In this document: one piece after another, positions 43,898 to 52,766 of the stretch
How the letters are laid out: each line of letters opens with the position of its first letter
Position numbering within the stretch: the stretch's first letter is position 1
Assembly (NCBI GenBank): GCA_964498075.1
Contig: CAZCGA010000017.1
Location: 1-64,000, forward strand
Direction of reading: 5' to 3'
Source: CAZCGA01 sp964498075
GTDB lineage: Bacteria; Desulfobacterota; Binatia; HRBIN30
Length of the DNA: 64,000 nt
The notes under the pieces: model-generated
The model's database searches: none
What the model saw: only the letters and a program-made list of their open reading frames with translations
Told to the model about the DNA's origin: nothing
Translations under genes and position numbers: made by a program

Positions 43898-45628
43898 GTG
43901 CTTTCGCAGCTGCTGCTTTGCACCGGATTCTACGCCCTCATCGCCCTGCCGGGTGTGGGGTTCGTGGCGCTCAGCGATCGACAATCCAGATGGTTCGGCG
44001 CGCTCGGCGTCGGCAACGCCGCCAGCCTCGCCGCCGCGATTCTTTGCGGCTATTACCTCTTCCTCGCCGGGATGCCGTTTGCTGCCTTCATCGTCCTCGA
44101 GTATCTCGCGCTGGGATGTGTGCTCGTTCTTCGGCGACGGGCCGCGACTCCACCGTCGCACCCCGTGAAGGCAGACGGACATGCCACTCTCTTGCTGCCT
44201 CTCCTCTTACTCGTCTTCATCACGCGGTCCATCCCGCTGTTCTTCAGCGAGGTTCCGCAGGGGCTGGATCCCTGCTTTCACACGCTGATCGCCCAGAAGA
44301 TCCTGCAGACGAGCACCGTCCCCACCGACTGGATGCCCTTTGAGACGGTGCAGCTCAACTACCCGGTCGGGTCGCACATTCTCATCGCCGAGACGGCGCG
44401 GCAGACCGGCGTTCCGGTGCACATAGTCTTCAAGAGTCTCTTCCCGATTCTCGCCTGCCTGACAACCCTCTCGATTTACTGCGTCGCGCTCCGCCTCTTG
44501 GAAAACCGGCGTGCAGCCTGGTGCTCGGCCGTTGCCTACTCCTTCCTGGCCGTGTGGGGAAGCCTCGACTACTACCGCTGGGGCGGCCTTCCCAACCTTC
44601 TCGGGATGCTGCTGCTCCTCGGCCTCATTCAAGTCGCTTGGGCACCGCGAGAGCGGTTCACGGCCCTGGTCTTCGGCGTCATCCTCGCCGCGCTGATCAT
44701 CAGCCATCATCACAGCGCGCTGTGTGCGGTCGTCCTCTTTGCGGGCTACGTCGCGTTCACTTGCGTGCTCGTCAGACGGCTCGCCGGCGCGTCGCGGACG
44801 ATCGTCTTCGGGCTGGTCTGTGCCACGCTCTTGTCCGTTGTGCCGCTGGCCGCGTACCTGCGGGGTGGCGGCGAGGTCGGACAGACGTCGGTCCTGAGGT
44901 TCTACGAGCCGCTCATCCCGCTCTGGGCCGGCGTCATGGACCTCGGCGCTCCACTGGCGATTCTGGGGATCGCCGGGACGGTTGGCCTGTTTCGCGCGCC
45001 GAAGCGGGAGGCGATTCTGTTCCTCACCTTCTGGATCGCGCTGCTCTTCGGCGTGTTCGCCTTCTTCGAGTACGTCTACCGCTTCGGCGTCTATCTGCTC
45101 GACGGGCAATTCTACACCGCACTTACGCCGAGCCGCTTTCTCACCAACCTCGCCTATCCGCTTTCCATCGCGGCAGGATACCTGATGGCCAAGCTCGTGC
45201 AGAATCGCCGCTGGCCCGTCGCGGCGACTGGGTTCCTCGTCGCGTCGCTGGTCTGGTCGTACTTCCCGATTCGGGCGCAGTGCGGAGAGTCGGAGATCGC
45301 GGCGGACACTGCGGCCTTCACCTGGATCGCGACCCACGCGGAGCCGAACGCCTTCGTCGTGTCGGCATCTGCGTGGGCGCCCTATTTCACCGGGCGGGAG
45401 GCGGCGTACACGGCGCTTCCTGCGTCAGAGGCACGGAACTCGGAGCCGGTGCAGTACAAGCGGCGGGTGCTGTTGCGCGACTTGAGCGCCATCGCCGACT
45501 TCAGTCTCAGGTCGCGACGGCCGGTGTACATTGCGTTGCCGGCGCAATCGCCGCCCCCGAATCCGCTTCCGGAGGTGTATCGTGGAGAGCGAACGAAGAT
45601 CTACAAGCTCGCTCAGCCTGCTGAATGA
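43898..45628 (+). CDS. multi-pass membrane protein, GT-C-like
   Basis: A 576-residue protein with about 12 hydrophobic helices. The start is GTG 43898 with no clear ribosome site. An acidic/His loop (VPQGLDPCFHTLIAQKIL ... LNYPVGSHI) after the third or fourth helix resembles the first periplasmic loop of GT-C glycosyltransferases and DUF6541-like proteins. A soluble tail (about 480-576) contains WIATHAEPNAFVVS and YFTGREAAYTALP, the C-terminal pattern of such enzymes. It may transfer a sugar from a lipid carrier. It lies between the two halves of the split transketolase on the opposite strand. Confidence 0.75.
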   Translation: MLSQLLLCTGFYALIALPGVGFVALSDRQSRWFGALGVGNAASLAAAILCGYYLFLAGMPFAAFIVLEYLALGCVLVLRRRAATPPSHPVKADGHATLLLPLLLLVFITRSIPLFFSEVPQGLDPCFHTLIAQKILQTSTVPTDWMPFETVQLNYPVGSHILIAETARQTGVPVHIVFKSLFPILACLTTLSIYCVALRLLENRRAAWCSAVAYSFLAVWGSLDYYRWGGLPNLLGMLLLLGLIQVAWAPRERFTALVFGVILAALIISHHHSALCAVVLFAGYVAFTCVLVRRLAGASRTIVFGLVCATLLSVVPLAAYLRGGGEVGQTSVLRFYEPLIPLWAGVMDLGAPLAILGIAGTVGLFRAPKREAILFLTFWIALLFGVFAFFEYVYRFGVYLLDGQFYTALTPSRFLTNLAYPLSIAAGYLMAKLVQNRRWPVAATGFLVASLVWSYFPIRAQCGESEIAADTAAFTWIATHAEPNAFVVSASAWAPYFTGREAAYTALPASEARNSEPVQYKRRVLLRDLSAIADFSLRSRRPVYIALPAQSPPPNPLPEVYRGERTKIYKLAQPAE

Positions 45629-45647
45629 GGAGCCCATCCGCGCGGGC

Positions 45648-45755
45648 ATGCGGGTGCTCTTCTGGCAACTCCTCCTCTCCCTGAGCGTCGCGCTCCTCGG
45701 CTCGCTCGTCTTCCTGAGCGGCCGCTTCGACGCGTTCCCCTACGCCTGGTTCTGA
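45648..45755 (+). CDS. possible small single-helix membrane protein
   Basis: A 35-residue frame beginning MRVLFWQLLLSLSVALLGSLVFLSGRF lies 19 bases after the membrane-protein gene. It is one strong transmembrane helix with a short aromatic tail (FPYAWF). An upstream in-frame GTG at 45582 would give 57 residues and overlap the preceding gene. The composition argues for a real membrane peptide; coding evidence is thin. Confidence 0.35.
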   Translation: MRVLFWQLLLSLSVALLGSLVFLSGRFDAFPYAWF

Positions 45756-45785
45756 ATTGTTGGCCGGGAGCCAGGCGCGCGGCGT

Positions 45786-46601
45786 CTACACCGCTTCCAG
45801 CGCTGCGAGGGTGCGTTGCACTTCGTCGTCGCTGAGCATCGTGTAGTGCGCCCGGCTGGTGCCTTCGATGCCCGGAACGCCCTTGCCCTTCACGGTGTGC
45901 GCCACGATTGCCGTCGGGCCGCGCTTGGCCGGCACGGCATCGAGCGCCGCGACGACGGCCGCCATGTCGTGCCCGTCGATCTCGGTGACGTTCCAGCGGA
46001 AGGCGCGCCACTTGTCGGCGAGCGGCTCCAGCGGCATGATCGCATCGACGCTGCCGCCCGCCTGGCCGCGGTTGTAATCGACGATGGCGACGAGGTTCTC
46101 CAGGCCGAAGCGCGGCGCCGACAACGCCGCTTCCCACACCGTGCCTTCCTGCAGCTCGCCGTCACCGAGCAAGACGACGGTGCGCGAGCCCGACTTGTCG
46201 AGCTGCTCGGCGATGGCGATGCCGACGCCGACGGAGAGCGCGTGGCCGAGCGAGCCGGTACCGAACTCCACACCCGGCGCCTTCTTCGTCGGATGGCCGG
46301 CGAGGCGGCTGCCCGATTGCCCCGACGTCGGCAGCTCCGACGCGTCGATCTTGCCCAGCTCGACCATGCAGGCATGCAGCGCGGTGACCGCGTGACCTTT
46401 GCTCATGAGAAAGCGGTCCCGTTTGGAACTGCGGTCAACGTCTTCAAGGCGGAGAAAATGGAAGAAGAGCGCCGCCATGATGTCGGCGCACGACATGGCG
46501 CCGCCGAGATGGGCGTAGTACGTCGACGCCGGCACCAGAATGTGCCGGCGCAGCGCCGTCGCGCGACGTTTGAGCGCGTTGATGGTTGCGGGATCGGTCA
46601 C
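45786..46601 (-). CDS. transketolase, N-terminal (TPP-binding) subunit
   Basis: A 271-residue subunit with the TPP diphosphate-binding domain: YAHLGGAMSCADIMAALFFHFL, DRFLMSKGHAVTALHA, GSLGHALSVGVGIA, the GDGELQEGTVWEA ... VDYNRGQ metal/TPP motif and AHTVKGKGVPGIEG. The length matches the N-half of split transketolases. It shares the strand of the C-subunit gene but is separated from it by the opposite-strand membrane-protein gene, which is unusual because the two are normally adjacent. Confidence 0.92.
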   Translation of the reverse strand: MTDPATINALKRRATALRRHILVPASTYYAHLGGAMSCADIMAALFFHFLRLEDVDRSSKRDRFLMSKGHAVTALHACMVELGKIDASELPTSGQSGSRLAGHPTKKAPGVEFGTGSLGHALSVGVGIAIAEQLDKSGSRTVVLLGDGELQEGTVWEAALSAPRFGLENLVAIVDYNRGQAGGSVDAIMPLEPLADKWRAFRWNVTEIDGHDMAAVVAALDAVPAKRGPTAIVAHTVKGKGVPGIEGTSRAHYTMLSDDEVQRTLAALEAV

Positions 46602-46623
46602 GGCAGCTCCTTTCCTGACGCGG

Positions 46624-47076
46624 TCAGTCCTTCGGAGTGTACTTGATCAGGACGCGACTGCCGTCTTTGAAGCCGTTGCGGAACTTTTCCTCGAACTGCT
46701 TCCAGCCGTCTGGATACTTCTGGGCGTAGGCCTCCAACATCTTTGTCTGCGCGTCCGGCTCATTCACGATGGCCCCGGTGGCCATGAACGACGGTCCGTC
46801 GCCTTTGCCGACAGCGATCTTCGCCTGCGTGCGGCCTGCCTTGATGCGCCGCGCCCGCCACGATATCGGCAGAGTGCCCACGTAAACGGCGCCGTTGTGG
46901 TACATGAACCAGATCTCGGCGGGCTTGCCGAGCTTGCCGTCCTTCCGTGTAGAAGAGATGTACACGTACTTGCTGGAGCTGAGCGCGTTCTTGATGTCGG
47001 CGGACAGCTCCGCATGGGCTGCCGATACCAAGCACGCCACGATCACCAGCGCGATCACCCTCGACTGTTTGCGCAT
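46624..47076 (-). CDS. exported split-barrel (PNPOx-like) protein
   Basis: A 150-residue protein with a clear signal peptide (MRKQSRVIALVIVACLVSAAHA-EL). The mature part has the start of a flavin-reductase-like split beta-barrel: KYVYISSTRKDGKLGKPAEIWFMYHNGAVYVGT followed by WRARRIKAGRTQAKIAVGKG. This is the strand order of pyridoxamine-phosphate-oxidase/F420-binding proteins. The C-terminus is helical (YAQKYPDGWKQFEEKF). Such proteins are usually cytoplasmic, so the signal peptide is notable. ATG 47076 was chosen for the signal peptide and the GGGAG upstream. Function unknown. Confidence 0.75.
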   Translation of the reverse strand: MRKQSRVIALVIVACLVSAAHAELSADIKNALSSSKYVYISSTRKDGKLGKPAEIWFMYHNGAVYVGTLPISWRARRIKAGRTQAKIAVGKGDGPSFMATGAIVNEPDAQTKMLEAYAQKYPDGWKQFEEKFRNGFKDGSRVLIKYTPKD

Positions 47077-47128
47077 GCGTCTTCTCCCGGGTTGAGCGTC
47101 CCCGCTTTTAGTGCGTCTGCAAAATGAG

Positions 47129-48127
47129 TCAAGCACCGACCGTGACCTCACGCCCGGCGCGGCGCAGGTCGCGGATGCCAACGCCGGCCAGTGGCAACGC
47201 CACCAGGCCCTGGGCAACCAACGACACCAGCTGAATCGCGTTGAGCACCAGACCGTAGGCCAGCGCCGCGGTCGCATCGACGCCGAAGAGCCCGAGCGCC
47301 AGCTGGCAGGCGTACTGGAAGGTGCCGACCATACCCGGCGCGTTGGGCAGCGCCGTTCCGAAACCGATGAAGATGAAGACGATGAGCGCGGCGCTGAACG
47401 GGACGTGGAAGTCGAAGGCACGGATGATCACGTAGCTCGACAAGATCGGCAGGAACCACAGCGTCAGCGAGACGACAAACACGGAGGCAAGCAGCCGGCC
47501 ATCGGGCAGGATACGCATGCCATCGAGCAACGCGCGCAGCACTCGCTTGAGGCCGGCGCCGAAACGCTCGGGCAAGAAGCGCACGACCCACCGATCGACG
47601 AACGGCTCCCCCTTCCACCACAGCATGCCGACCAGCGCGGCCAGCAGCGCGGCGCCGACCGCCGGGAACATCGCGCCGCGGCGCACCCACGGCGGCAGGT
47701 TGGCAGTCGTCAACAGGCCCACGAGGATGTAGAAGACGATGACGATCGAGTCCATCGTCTTCTCGATCACCAGGTTGCCGACGACGTTCGAGAAGGTCAC
47801 ACCCGACCGCCGCGACAATAGCCACGGTCGCACGAACTCTCCCAACCGCGCCGGCAGCAGATTGATCGCCATGTAGGCGACGCTGGTGACCACCCACAGC
47901 CGCCCGAGACCAATCCGCTCGAGCGGTCGGACCTCGAGCTGCCAGCGCCAAGCGCGGAAGACCTGCAAGGCGAGGCTGATGGCGAAGGCGGGGACCAGCC
48001 ACCGCAGATCGAAGCGCGCGAGCGCCGCACCGAGATCCGCCAACGGCACGTTGCGGAAGGCCAAGTAGAGGAATAGCCCGGCAACGACGAGGCTGAGCAC
48101 GACATTGATGACCACGCGCCGGTTCAT
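47129..48127 (-). CDS. AglD/LPG-synthase-like integral membrane protein (flippase-like)
   Basis: A 332-residue protein with about eight membrane helices. It matches the UPF0104/LPG_synthase_TM pattern: RAWRWQLEVRPL near the first loop, NLLPARLGEFVRPWLLSRR, VVGNLVIEKTMDSIVI and the late IGFGTALPNAPGMVGTFQYA. Members include MprF flippase domains, AglD and other presumed lipid or glycan carriers. It lacks the C-terminal aminoacyl transferase domain. ATG 48127 begins with a membrane helix, whereas the longer frame overlaps the ATPase gene. Substrate unknown. Confidence 0.85.
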   Translation of the reverse strand: MNRRVVINVVLSLVVAGLFLYLAFRNVPLADLGAALARFDLRWLVPAFAISLALQVFRAWRWQLEVRPLERIGLGRLWVVTSVAYMAINLLPARLGEFVRPWLLSRRSGVTFSNVVGNLVIEKTMDSIVIVFYILVGLLTTANLPPWVRRGAMFPAVGAALLAALVGMLWWKGEPFVDRWVVRFLPERFGAGLKRVLRALLDGMRILPDGRLLASVFVVSLTLWFLPILSSYVIIRAFDFHVPFSAALIVFIFIGFGTALPNAPGMVGTFQYACQLALGLFGVDATAALAYGLVLNAIQLVSLVAQGLVALPLAGVGIRDLRRAGREVTVGA

Positions 48128-48179
48128 GCGAGTGGCGCATTGTGACCGAGCCGCGACAGCGACGCAATCCGCAGCTGCC

Positions 48180-49343
48180 TCACCGCCGCAGGACGCCTCC
48201 GGCCGTGAGGCGGCGGAGGAACTGCCGCAGCGGCACGACGTCGATCGGCCCGTCGCGCAGCGTCTCACGTCCAAGGTAGACGCCGAACGATCGGCGCACG
48301 TGTTGCTCCTCGCGCAGCTGCTTGAGCGCGGCGCCGTCGCCGCGACGCCAGCGGCTCGCCGCCTTGACCTCGATGCCGACAGCCGTGCCGGCACGCGTCC
48401 AGATGAAGTCGACCTCGGACCCCGACGGCGTCCGCCAGTAGACCAGCTGTCCGCCGCACCCCGAACGGTTCATCCACGCCCGCAGCTCATGCAGGACGTA
48501 GGTCTCGAGCAAGTGCCCCCGCTCCGGATCGCCCGGCGGCTCGCGCAGGCGCCCGCCCAGGGCACGTACGGCCCCGGTGTCGAAGAAGTAGAACTTGGGA
48601 TGACCGACCTCCTTCACTTTGGCGCGCGGGCGCCAGGCAGGAAGCCATGTGCCGACGAGCGTATCGACGAGAATCTCGAAGTAGCCTTGCACCGTAGGAC
48701 GTGCGACGGCGGCGTCGCGGGCGATGCCGGCCACGTTGGTGACCTGCGCGTTCATCAGCGCTGCGACTTCCAGAAACCGGGTGAACGACTCGAGACGCTT
48801 GACCAGCGCTTCGTGCCGGATCTCCTGCGTGAGGTAGTTCTCCGCGTAGGCTTCGAGGAGGTCGATGCGGGCCGCAGCACCGCCGCGCTCCGAGACCACG
48901 GCGGGGAGACTGCCGAACCTGAGGACATCATCGACGCTGAAGTCGTCGCCCATCTCTGCAGCGGTGAGCGGCAAGAACCTGCGGTTGATGACGCGGCCCG
49001 CCAGGAGGTTGACGTCGCCCCGCTTGAGCTTGCGCGTGCTCGAGCCGGTCAACGCGAAGCGGTACCGCCGCCCGTGCTTGACGAGCAAGTCTTGCACGTC
49101 GTTGAGCAGGGCCGGGAGCTTCTGCACCTCATCGACCACTACCCAGCTCCGTGCGGCCAGCGCTTCCACCTCCTGTGCGAAGCGCTGCGGGTCACGCATG
49201 AGTCGCACCAGCTCACGATCGACGAGCAGGTTCACCCAGTGGGCGCGCGGCAGAACGGTGCGCAGCCAGGTCGTCTTGCCGGTCCCGCGTGGCCCGAAGA
49301 GGAAGAAGGAGCGGTCCGGAAGGGCGAACTCCCGAGCATACAT
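48180..49343 (-). CDS. AAA_14/DUF4143 ATPase
   Basis: A 387-residue protein. Its N-terminal AAA domain carries FGPRGTGKTTWL (Walker A, residues about 16-27), WVVVDEVQKLP (Walker B) and FALTGSSTRKLKRG (sensor 1). The C-terminal DUF4143 domain ends with a PD-(D/E)XK-like core, GSEVDFIWTR ... GIEVKAA. These proteins are frequent in genomic islands, and their role is unproven. It is the first gene of a minus-strand run and is divergent from tonB. Confidence 0.9.
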   Translation of the reverse strand: MYAREFALPDRSFFLFGPRGTGKTTWLRTVLPRAHWVNLLVDRELVRLMRDPQRFAQEVEALAARSWVVVDEVQKLPALLNDVQDLLVKHGRRYRFALTGSSTRKLKRGDVNLLAGRVINRRFLPLTAAEMGDDFSVDDVLRFGSLPAVVSERGGAAARIDLLEAYAENYLTQEIRHEALVKRLESFTRFLEVAALMNAQVTNVAGIARDAAVARPTVQGYFEILVDTLVGTWLPAWRPRAKVKEVGHPKFYFFDTGAVRALGGRLREPPGDPERGHLLETYVLHELRAWMNRSGCGGQLVYWRTPSGSEVDFIWTRAGTAVGIEVKAASRWRRGDGAALKQLREEQHVRRSFGVYLGRETLRDGPIDVVPLRQFLRRLTAGGVLRR

Positions 49344-49435
49344 GGCCAGCAGAATAGCGGCAAAAATGCTGGCGGTCTATGCAGCAGGCGTGCCCGTTCG
49401 ATCAACCGGCAGCGGCGCTCTGAAGTCCCCAAACC

Positions 49436-49464
49436 TTGACTTGACCGAGAGCGCGCAGTAGACG
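49436..49464 (+). promoter_or_regulatory. possible promoter of tonB
   Basis: TTGACT (49436-49441), a 17-base spacer and TAGACG (49459-49464) would start transcription near 49471, just at the hairpin that precedes the tonB start. Confidence 0.35.
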
Positions 49465-49469
49465 CCAAG

Positions 49470-49502
49470 CACCGATCATCAAGGAGACCTGCCTGATCGG
49501 TG
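49470..49502 (+). promoter_or_regulatory. hairpin holding the tonB ribosome site
   Basis: A perfect 9-bp inverted repeat (CACCGATCA / TGATCGGTG) has a 15-base loop that contains AAGGAG (49481-49486). The start codon follows one base after the stem. The ribosome site is 17 bases from ATG in the linear sequence but close to it when folded, so the structure may set translation. Confidence 0.5.
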
Positions 49503-49503
49503 T

Positions 49504-50274
49504 ATGCGGCGACGGGACGGACATTCGTACACACAGGCGCCCAGGCTTTTCAGCCAACGGGCGCTGCTCTGCGCGGGCATCTCACTGGCGCTGCACGCGG
49601 GTCTGCTGCTGGCGTCGGCAAATCTGCAGCTGCCGCACTTGCAGCCCACTGAGATCATCCGCGTGTCGCTGCGCGCGGGCGGCGGCCATGGTGACGTGCC
49701 CGGCAGACAAGCGGGCGCGCAGGCAGGTGCCGCCGCTCCGGCTGCGGCGGCGGAGCTGGTCACGCCGCCGCAGCCGGCACACGCGTCGCGGAAGATTGCT
49801 TCGGTGCGCCGGCACTACGCGCCGCTAGAGCGCGCGCCGCTCGAGATGGCCAGCGCGAGCCGCGCCGCGCTGCACACCGATGCGCCGCAGGGAATCGGAG
49901 GCAGTTCGGGTGGCGGTGGTGCGGCCGTGGCCGAGAATGGCGACGGCGCGGGCAGCGGCACGGGCCGAGGCGTTGGCGACGGGCGTGGCGACGGCGACGA
50001 CACACGCGCCTATTGCCAGTACTGCCCCGAGCCCATCTACCCGCTGATCGCGCGGCGGCGTGGTTGGAAGGGAACGGTGGACGTCGGTCTGGTGCTGCTC
50101 GCCGACGGGCGTGTCGATACCGCGACGCTGCGGCGATCTTCGGGGCACGAGGTGCTGGATCGTGAGGCCGTTGACGTGGCGCGCCGTAGCCGCTTCCACT
50201 TCCCCGCGCACGCACCTGCCGCGCCGCTCTATGGCCGCATCGAGTACCGCTTCGAGCTGCTGCCCGCACCGTGA
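49504..50274 (+). CDS. tonB: TonB-like energy transducer
   Basis: A 256-residue protein with one N-terminal membrane helix (LLCAGISLALHAGLLLASA), a Gly/Ala-rich spacer instead of the usual Pro-Lys one, and a C-terminal TonB domain starting YPLIARRRGWKGTVDVGLVLLADGRV and ending AAPLYGRIEYRFEL. A CQYC pair just precedes the domain. It couples inner-membrane proton motive force to outer-membrane receptors. It lies directly upstream of the B12-riboswitch-controlled receptor gene, so it is probably the TonB of that receptor. ExbB and ExbD are not in the window. Confidence 0.88.
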   Translation: MRRRDGHSYTQAPRLFSQRALLCAGISLALHAGLLLASANLQLPHLQPTEIIRVSLRAGGGHGDVPGRQAGAQAGAAAPAAAAELVTPPQPAHASRKIASVRRHYAPLERAPLEMASASRAALHTDAPQGIGGSSGGGGAAVAENGDGAGSGTGRGVGDGRGDGDDTRAYCQYCPEPIYPLIARRRGWKGTVDVGLVLLADGRVDTATLRRSSGHEVLDREAVDVARRSRFHFPAHAPAAPLYGRIEYRFELLPAP

Positions 50275-50334
50275 GGGTCGCGCTTCACGCCGTGGTCGCT
50301 TCTCGTGCCGGCGCCCCACTTGACTCCTCCGTAG

Positions 50335-50560
50335 AATCGGACCATACACGCGCCAACGCTGCAGGGTTGAGGGAAGCCGGTGCAAAACCGGCACGGCCCC
50401 CGCCACTGTAATCGGAACGAACGCGGCACGCTTGCCACTGTCCGTTGAGATGGGAAGGCGCCGCTAGTAGGTCGCCGAAAGTCAGGAGACCTGGCTCGGC
50501 AGCGGAGAGGCAGTCCTCCGGGGTGTGAGGGCGAGCAGCGAAGCTGGTCTCCGAACTCAT
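50335..50560 (+). promoter_or_regulatory. cobalamin riboswitch
   Basis: A clear adenosylcobalamin-type aptamer. It contains GGGAAGCCGGTGCAAAACC near 50371, the B12-box core GCCACTG (50402-50408), a second GCCACTG (50434-50440), GGGAAGGCGC near 50452 and GTCAGGAGACC (50481-50491). The expression platform is the hairpin at 50561, followed by the receptor gene. Binding of B12 should favour termination and shut off the uptake operon. The 3' edge of the aptamer is approximate. Confidence 0.93.
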
Positions 50561-50593
50561 ACCCGGGGCGCGTATGCGTCGCCGGGTTTTTTT
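50561..50593 (+). terminator. riboswitch-controlled intrinsic terminator
   Basis: The stem ACCCGG / CCGGGT with inner GGCGC / GCGTC pairs and a small loop is followed by seven T (50587-50593). It lies between the cobalamin aptamer and the BtuB-like gene. Confidence 0.85.
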
Positions 50594-50754
50594 CTGCGCC
50601 AGGTTCCTCCCGCCGTCACTCATCGGCCCGGCGATGACCTGCGCTCCACGTGGAGCGCTGACACGGGGGTATCGTAACATGCGACTCCTCGCGCCGTCTC
50701 GGAGTGCGATCTCCGCTGTGGCGACAAGGCAGCGGTCCCCGAGGTGAGGACGGC

Positions 50755-52746
50755 GTGCGACCAGGACAGTGGGGCGCTGCCGTGTTGTTGGTACTCATGT
50801 CGAGCGCGACGCTTGCGGACGAGCCGGTAACGACGGTGACGGTGACTGCGGCGCCGATCTCGGAGACCCAGGCGCGCGCGCCAACCAGCTTCGCCACGGT
50901 GATCGATACCGCCGAGCACACCGAGGAGGTGGAGACGGCGGCGGACGCGTTGGCGGAAAGCGTCGGCGTCAGCGTGCGCCGCTTCGGCGGTCTGGGCGCA
51001 TTCAGCACGATCTCGATCCGCGGCTCGTCGGCGAACCAGGTGCAGCTGTATCTCGACGGCATCCCGTTGTCGCGCGCCCGCAACGAGACGGTCGATCTCG
51101 GCGACCTGCCGCTCGACAGCCTGGAGCGCATCGAAGTGTATCGCGGTAGCGCGCCGATCGGCTTCGGCGCGGCCGGCATCGGCGGCGTCGTGAACCTGGT
51201 CACCAAGCCGCCGTCGCCGACACCGCAGACGGAGCTGACGGCGTCGTACGGCTCCTTCAACACGCGCCAAGTCGTCGCAGCGCACAGCCAACAGACACAT
51301 GGCGTCGATGTGCTCGGGTACGTCACCTACCTCGGGAGCGCCGGCAACTTCACCTTTCTCAACGACAACGGCACGCCCCTCAATCCAGCCGACGACCGGA
51401 CCACGACGCGGCGCAACAACGCCTTCAATTCCGTCGAAGCGTTGCTGGAGGCCGGGACGACGCTGGCGGGGGTGCGCGCCGAGCTGACCAGCGAGACCTT
51501 CTTCAAAGATCAGGGCGTGCCGGGAATCGGCAGCCACCAGGCGCTCGACACCTCGCTGAGCGAGCTGCGTGCGCTCAACTATCTGCGCCTGACGCCGTCG
51601 GGTTTGATGCCGAGCTCGGTAGACCTGTCGGGTACGCTTTTCGGCACCTTTGAACGGCTGGCGTTCCACGATCTCCGAGGCGAGCTCGGAACCGGCACGC
51701 AGGATCGGCGTGACGAGACGACGCTGATCGGCGGCAATCTGGCCGGCACATACTTTCCATTCCCGAGTCAGGCGCTCGGCTGGTTCGCCGAGCTGTCCCA
51801 GGAGCGCTTCGCGCCGTTCGACGCACTGGCGCATCCGGCCGACCAGCCGGATCAGACGCGCCTGCACCTGCCGCTCGCGCTGCAGCATCAGGCGGGCTTT
51901 TTCGGCGACCGATTCCTACTCGTCCCGACGGCGCGCTACGAGCACCTGGAAGACGAGACCAGCGCCACGGTCGGCTTATCGGGTCAACCGACGGGCCCGC
52001 GCGTCACCCAGGGACGCGATCTTTGGAACCCGTCGCTCGGGGCGCAGCTGAGCATCACGCCGGCCGTGTCCCTCAAAGGCAACATTGGCCGGTACGAGCG
52101 CGCGCCGAACTTCTCCGAGCTGTTCGGCAACCGCGGCGGTCTGCTCGGCAACAGCAGCTTGCGGCCGGAGACGGCCATCAACCGCGACATCGGCCTGGTC
52201 GCGACGTTCGGCCCGGTCGCTTGGATCGACACGGTGCACGCCGAGTACGCGTACTTCAACAATGACATCGATGATCTGATTGTCCTCGTGCAGAACTCGC
52301 AGCTCGTCTCCAAGCCGATCAACATCAGCGCGGCGCGGATCCGTGGCCATGAGGTCAGCGTCCGGACGACGCTCCGCAGCCACGTTGGTGTGGACGCCAA
52401 CTACACCCATCAAGATGCCGAAGACCGCAGCCAGATCCCCAGCCGGCGCGGCAATCAGCTTCCGGGGCGGCCGGCGGACGAGGCGTACGTGCGCCTCGAT
52501 CTCTTCGATTCGCTCGGCAAGGTGTACTACGAGTTCAACCTCGTCAGCGGCAATTTTCTCGACCAAGCAAACTTCCGCAGAGTGCCGAGTCGCGACACGC
52601 ACACGCTGGGCTGGGCGGTGCATCCGCGTCCGCCGGTTACCGTGAGCTTCGAGGCGCGCAACGTCACCGACAATCAGATCAGCGACGTCGCCGGTTTCCC
52701 GCTGCCGGGCCGCGCCTTCTTCGGCAGCGTGAGCATCAAGTTCTGA
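50755..52746 (+). CDS. btuB: BtuB-like TonB-dependent outer-membrane receptor
   Basis: A receptor of about 663 residues. GTG 50755 follows GAGGTGAGGA and gives the signal peptide RPGQWGAAVLLVLMSSATLA. A TonB-box-like TVTVTAAPI lies just after it. The plug domain spans about 25-160 (ADALAESVGVSVRRFGG, SISIRGSSANQVQLYLDGIPL, RIEVYRGSAPIGFGAAGIGGVVNLVT). The remainder alternates beta-strands of a 22-strand barrel and ends in SIKF with a terminal Phe. The cobalamin riboswitch directly upstream and btuFCD downstream make cobalamin or a related corrinoid the likely ligand. It is the first gene of the riboswitch operon. Confidence 0.92.
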   Translation: MRPGQWGAAVLLVLMSSATLADEPVTTVTVTAAPISETQARAPTSFATVIDTAEHTEEVETAADALAESVGVSVRRFGGLGAFSTISIRGSSANQVQLYLDGIPLSRARNETVDLGDLPLDSLERIEVYRGSAPIGFGAAGIGGVVNLVTKPPSPTPQTELTASYGSFNTRQVVAAHSQQTHGVDVLGYVTYLGSAGNFTFLNDNGTPLNPADDRTTTRRNNAFNSVEALLEAGTTLAGVRAELTSETFFKDQGVPGIGSHQALDTSLSELRALNYLRLTPSGLMPSSVDLSGTLFGTFERLAFHDLRGELGTGTQDRRDETTLIGGNLAGTYFPFPSQALGWFAELSQERFAPFDALAHPADQPDQTRLHLPLALQHQAGFFGDRFLLVPTARYEHLEDETSATVGLSGQPTGPRVTQGRDLWNPSLGAQLSITPAVSLKGNIGRYERAPNFSELFGNRGGLLGNSSLRPETAINRDIGLVATFGPVAWIDTVHAEYAYFNNDIDDLIVLVQNSQLVSKPINISAARIRGHEVSVRTTLRSHVGVDANYTHQDAEDRSQIPSRRGNQLPGRPADEAYVRLDLFDSLGKVYYEFNLVSGNFLDQANFRRVPSRDTHTLGWAVHPRPPVTVSFEARNVTDNQISDVAGFPLPGRAFFGSVSIKF

Positions 52747-52766
52747 GAAGAAAGGGAGGGTCTGTC

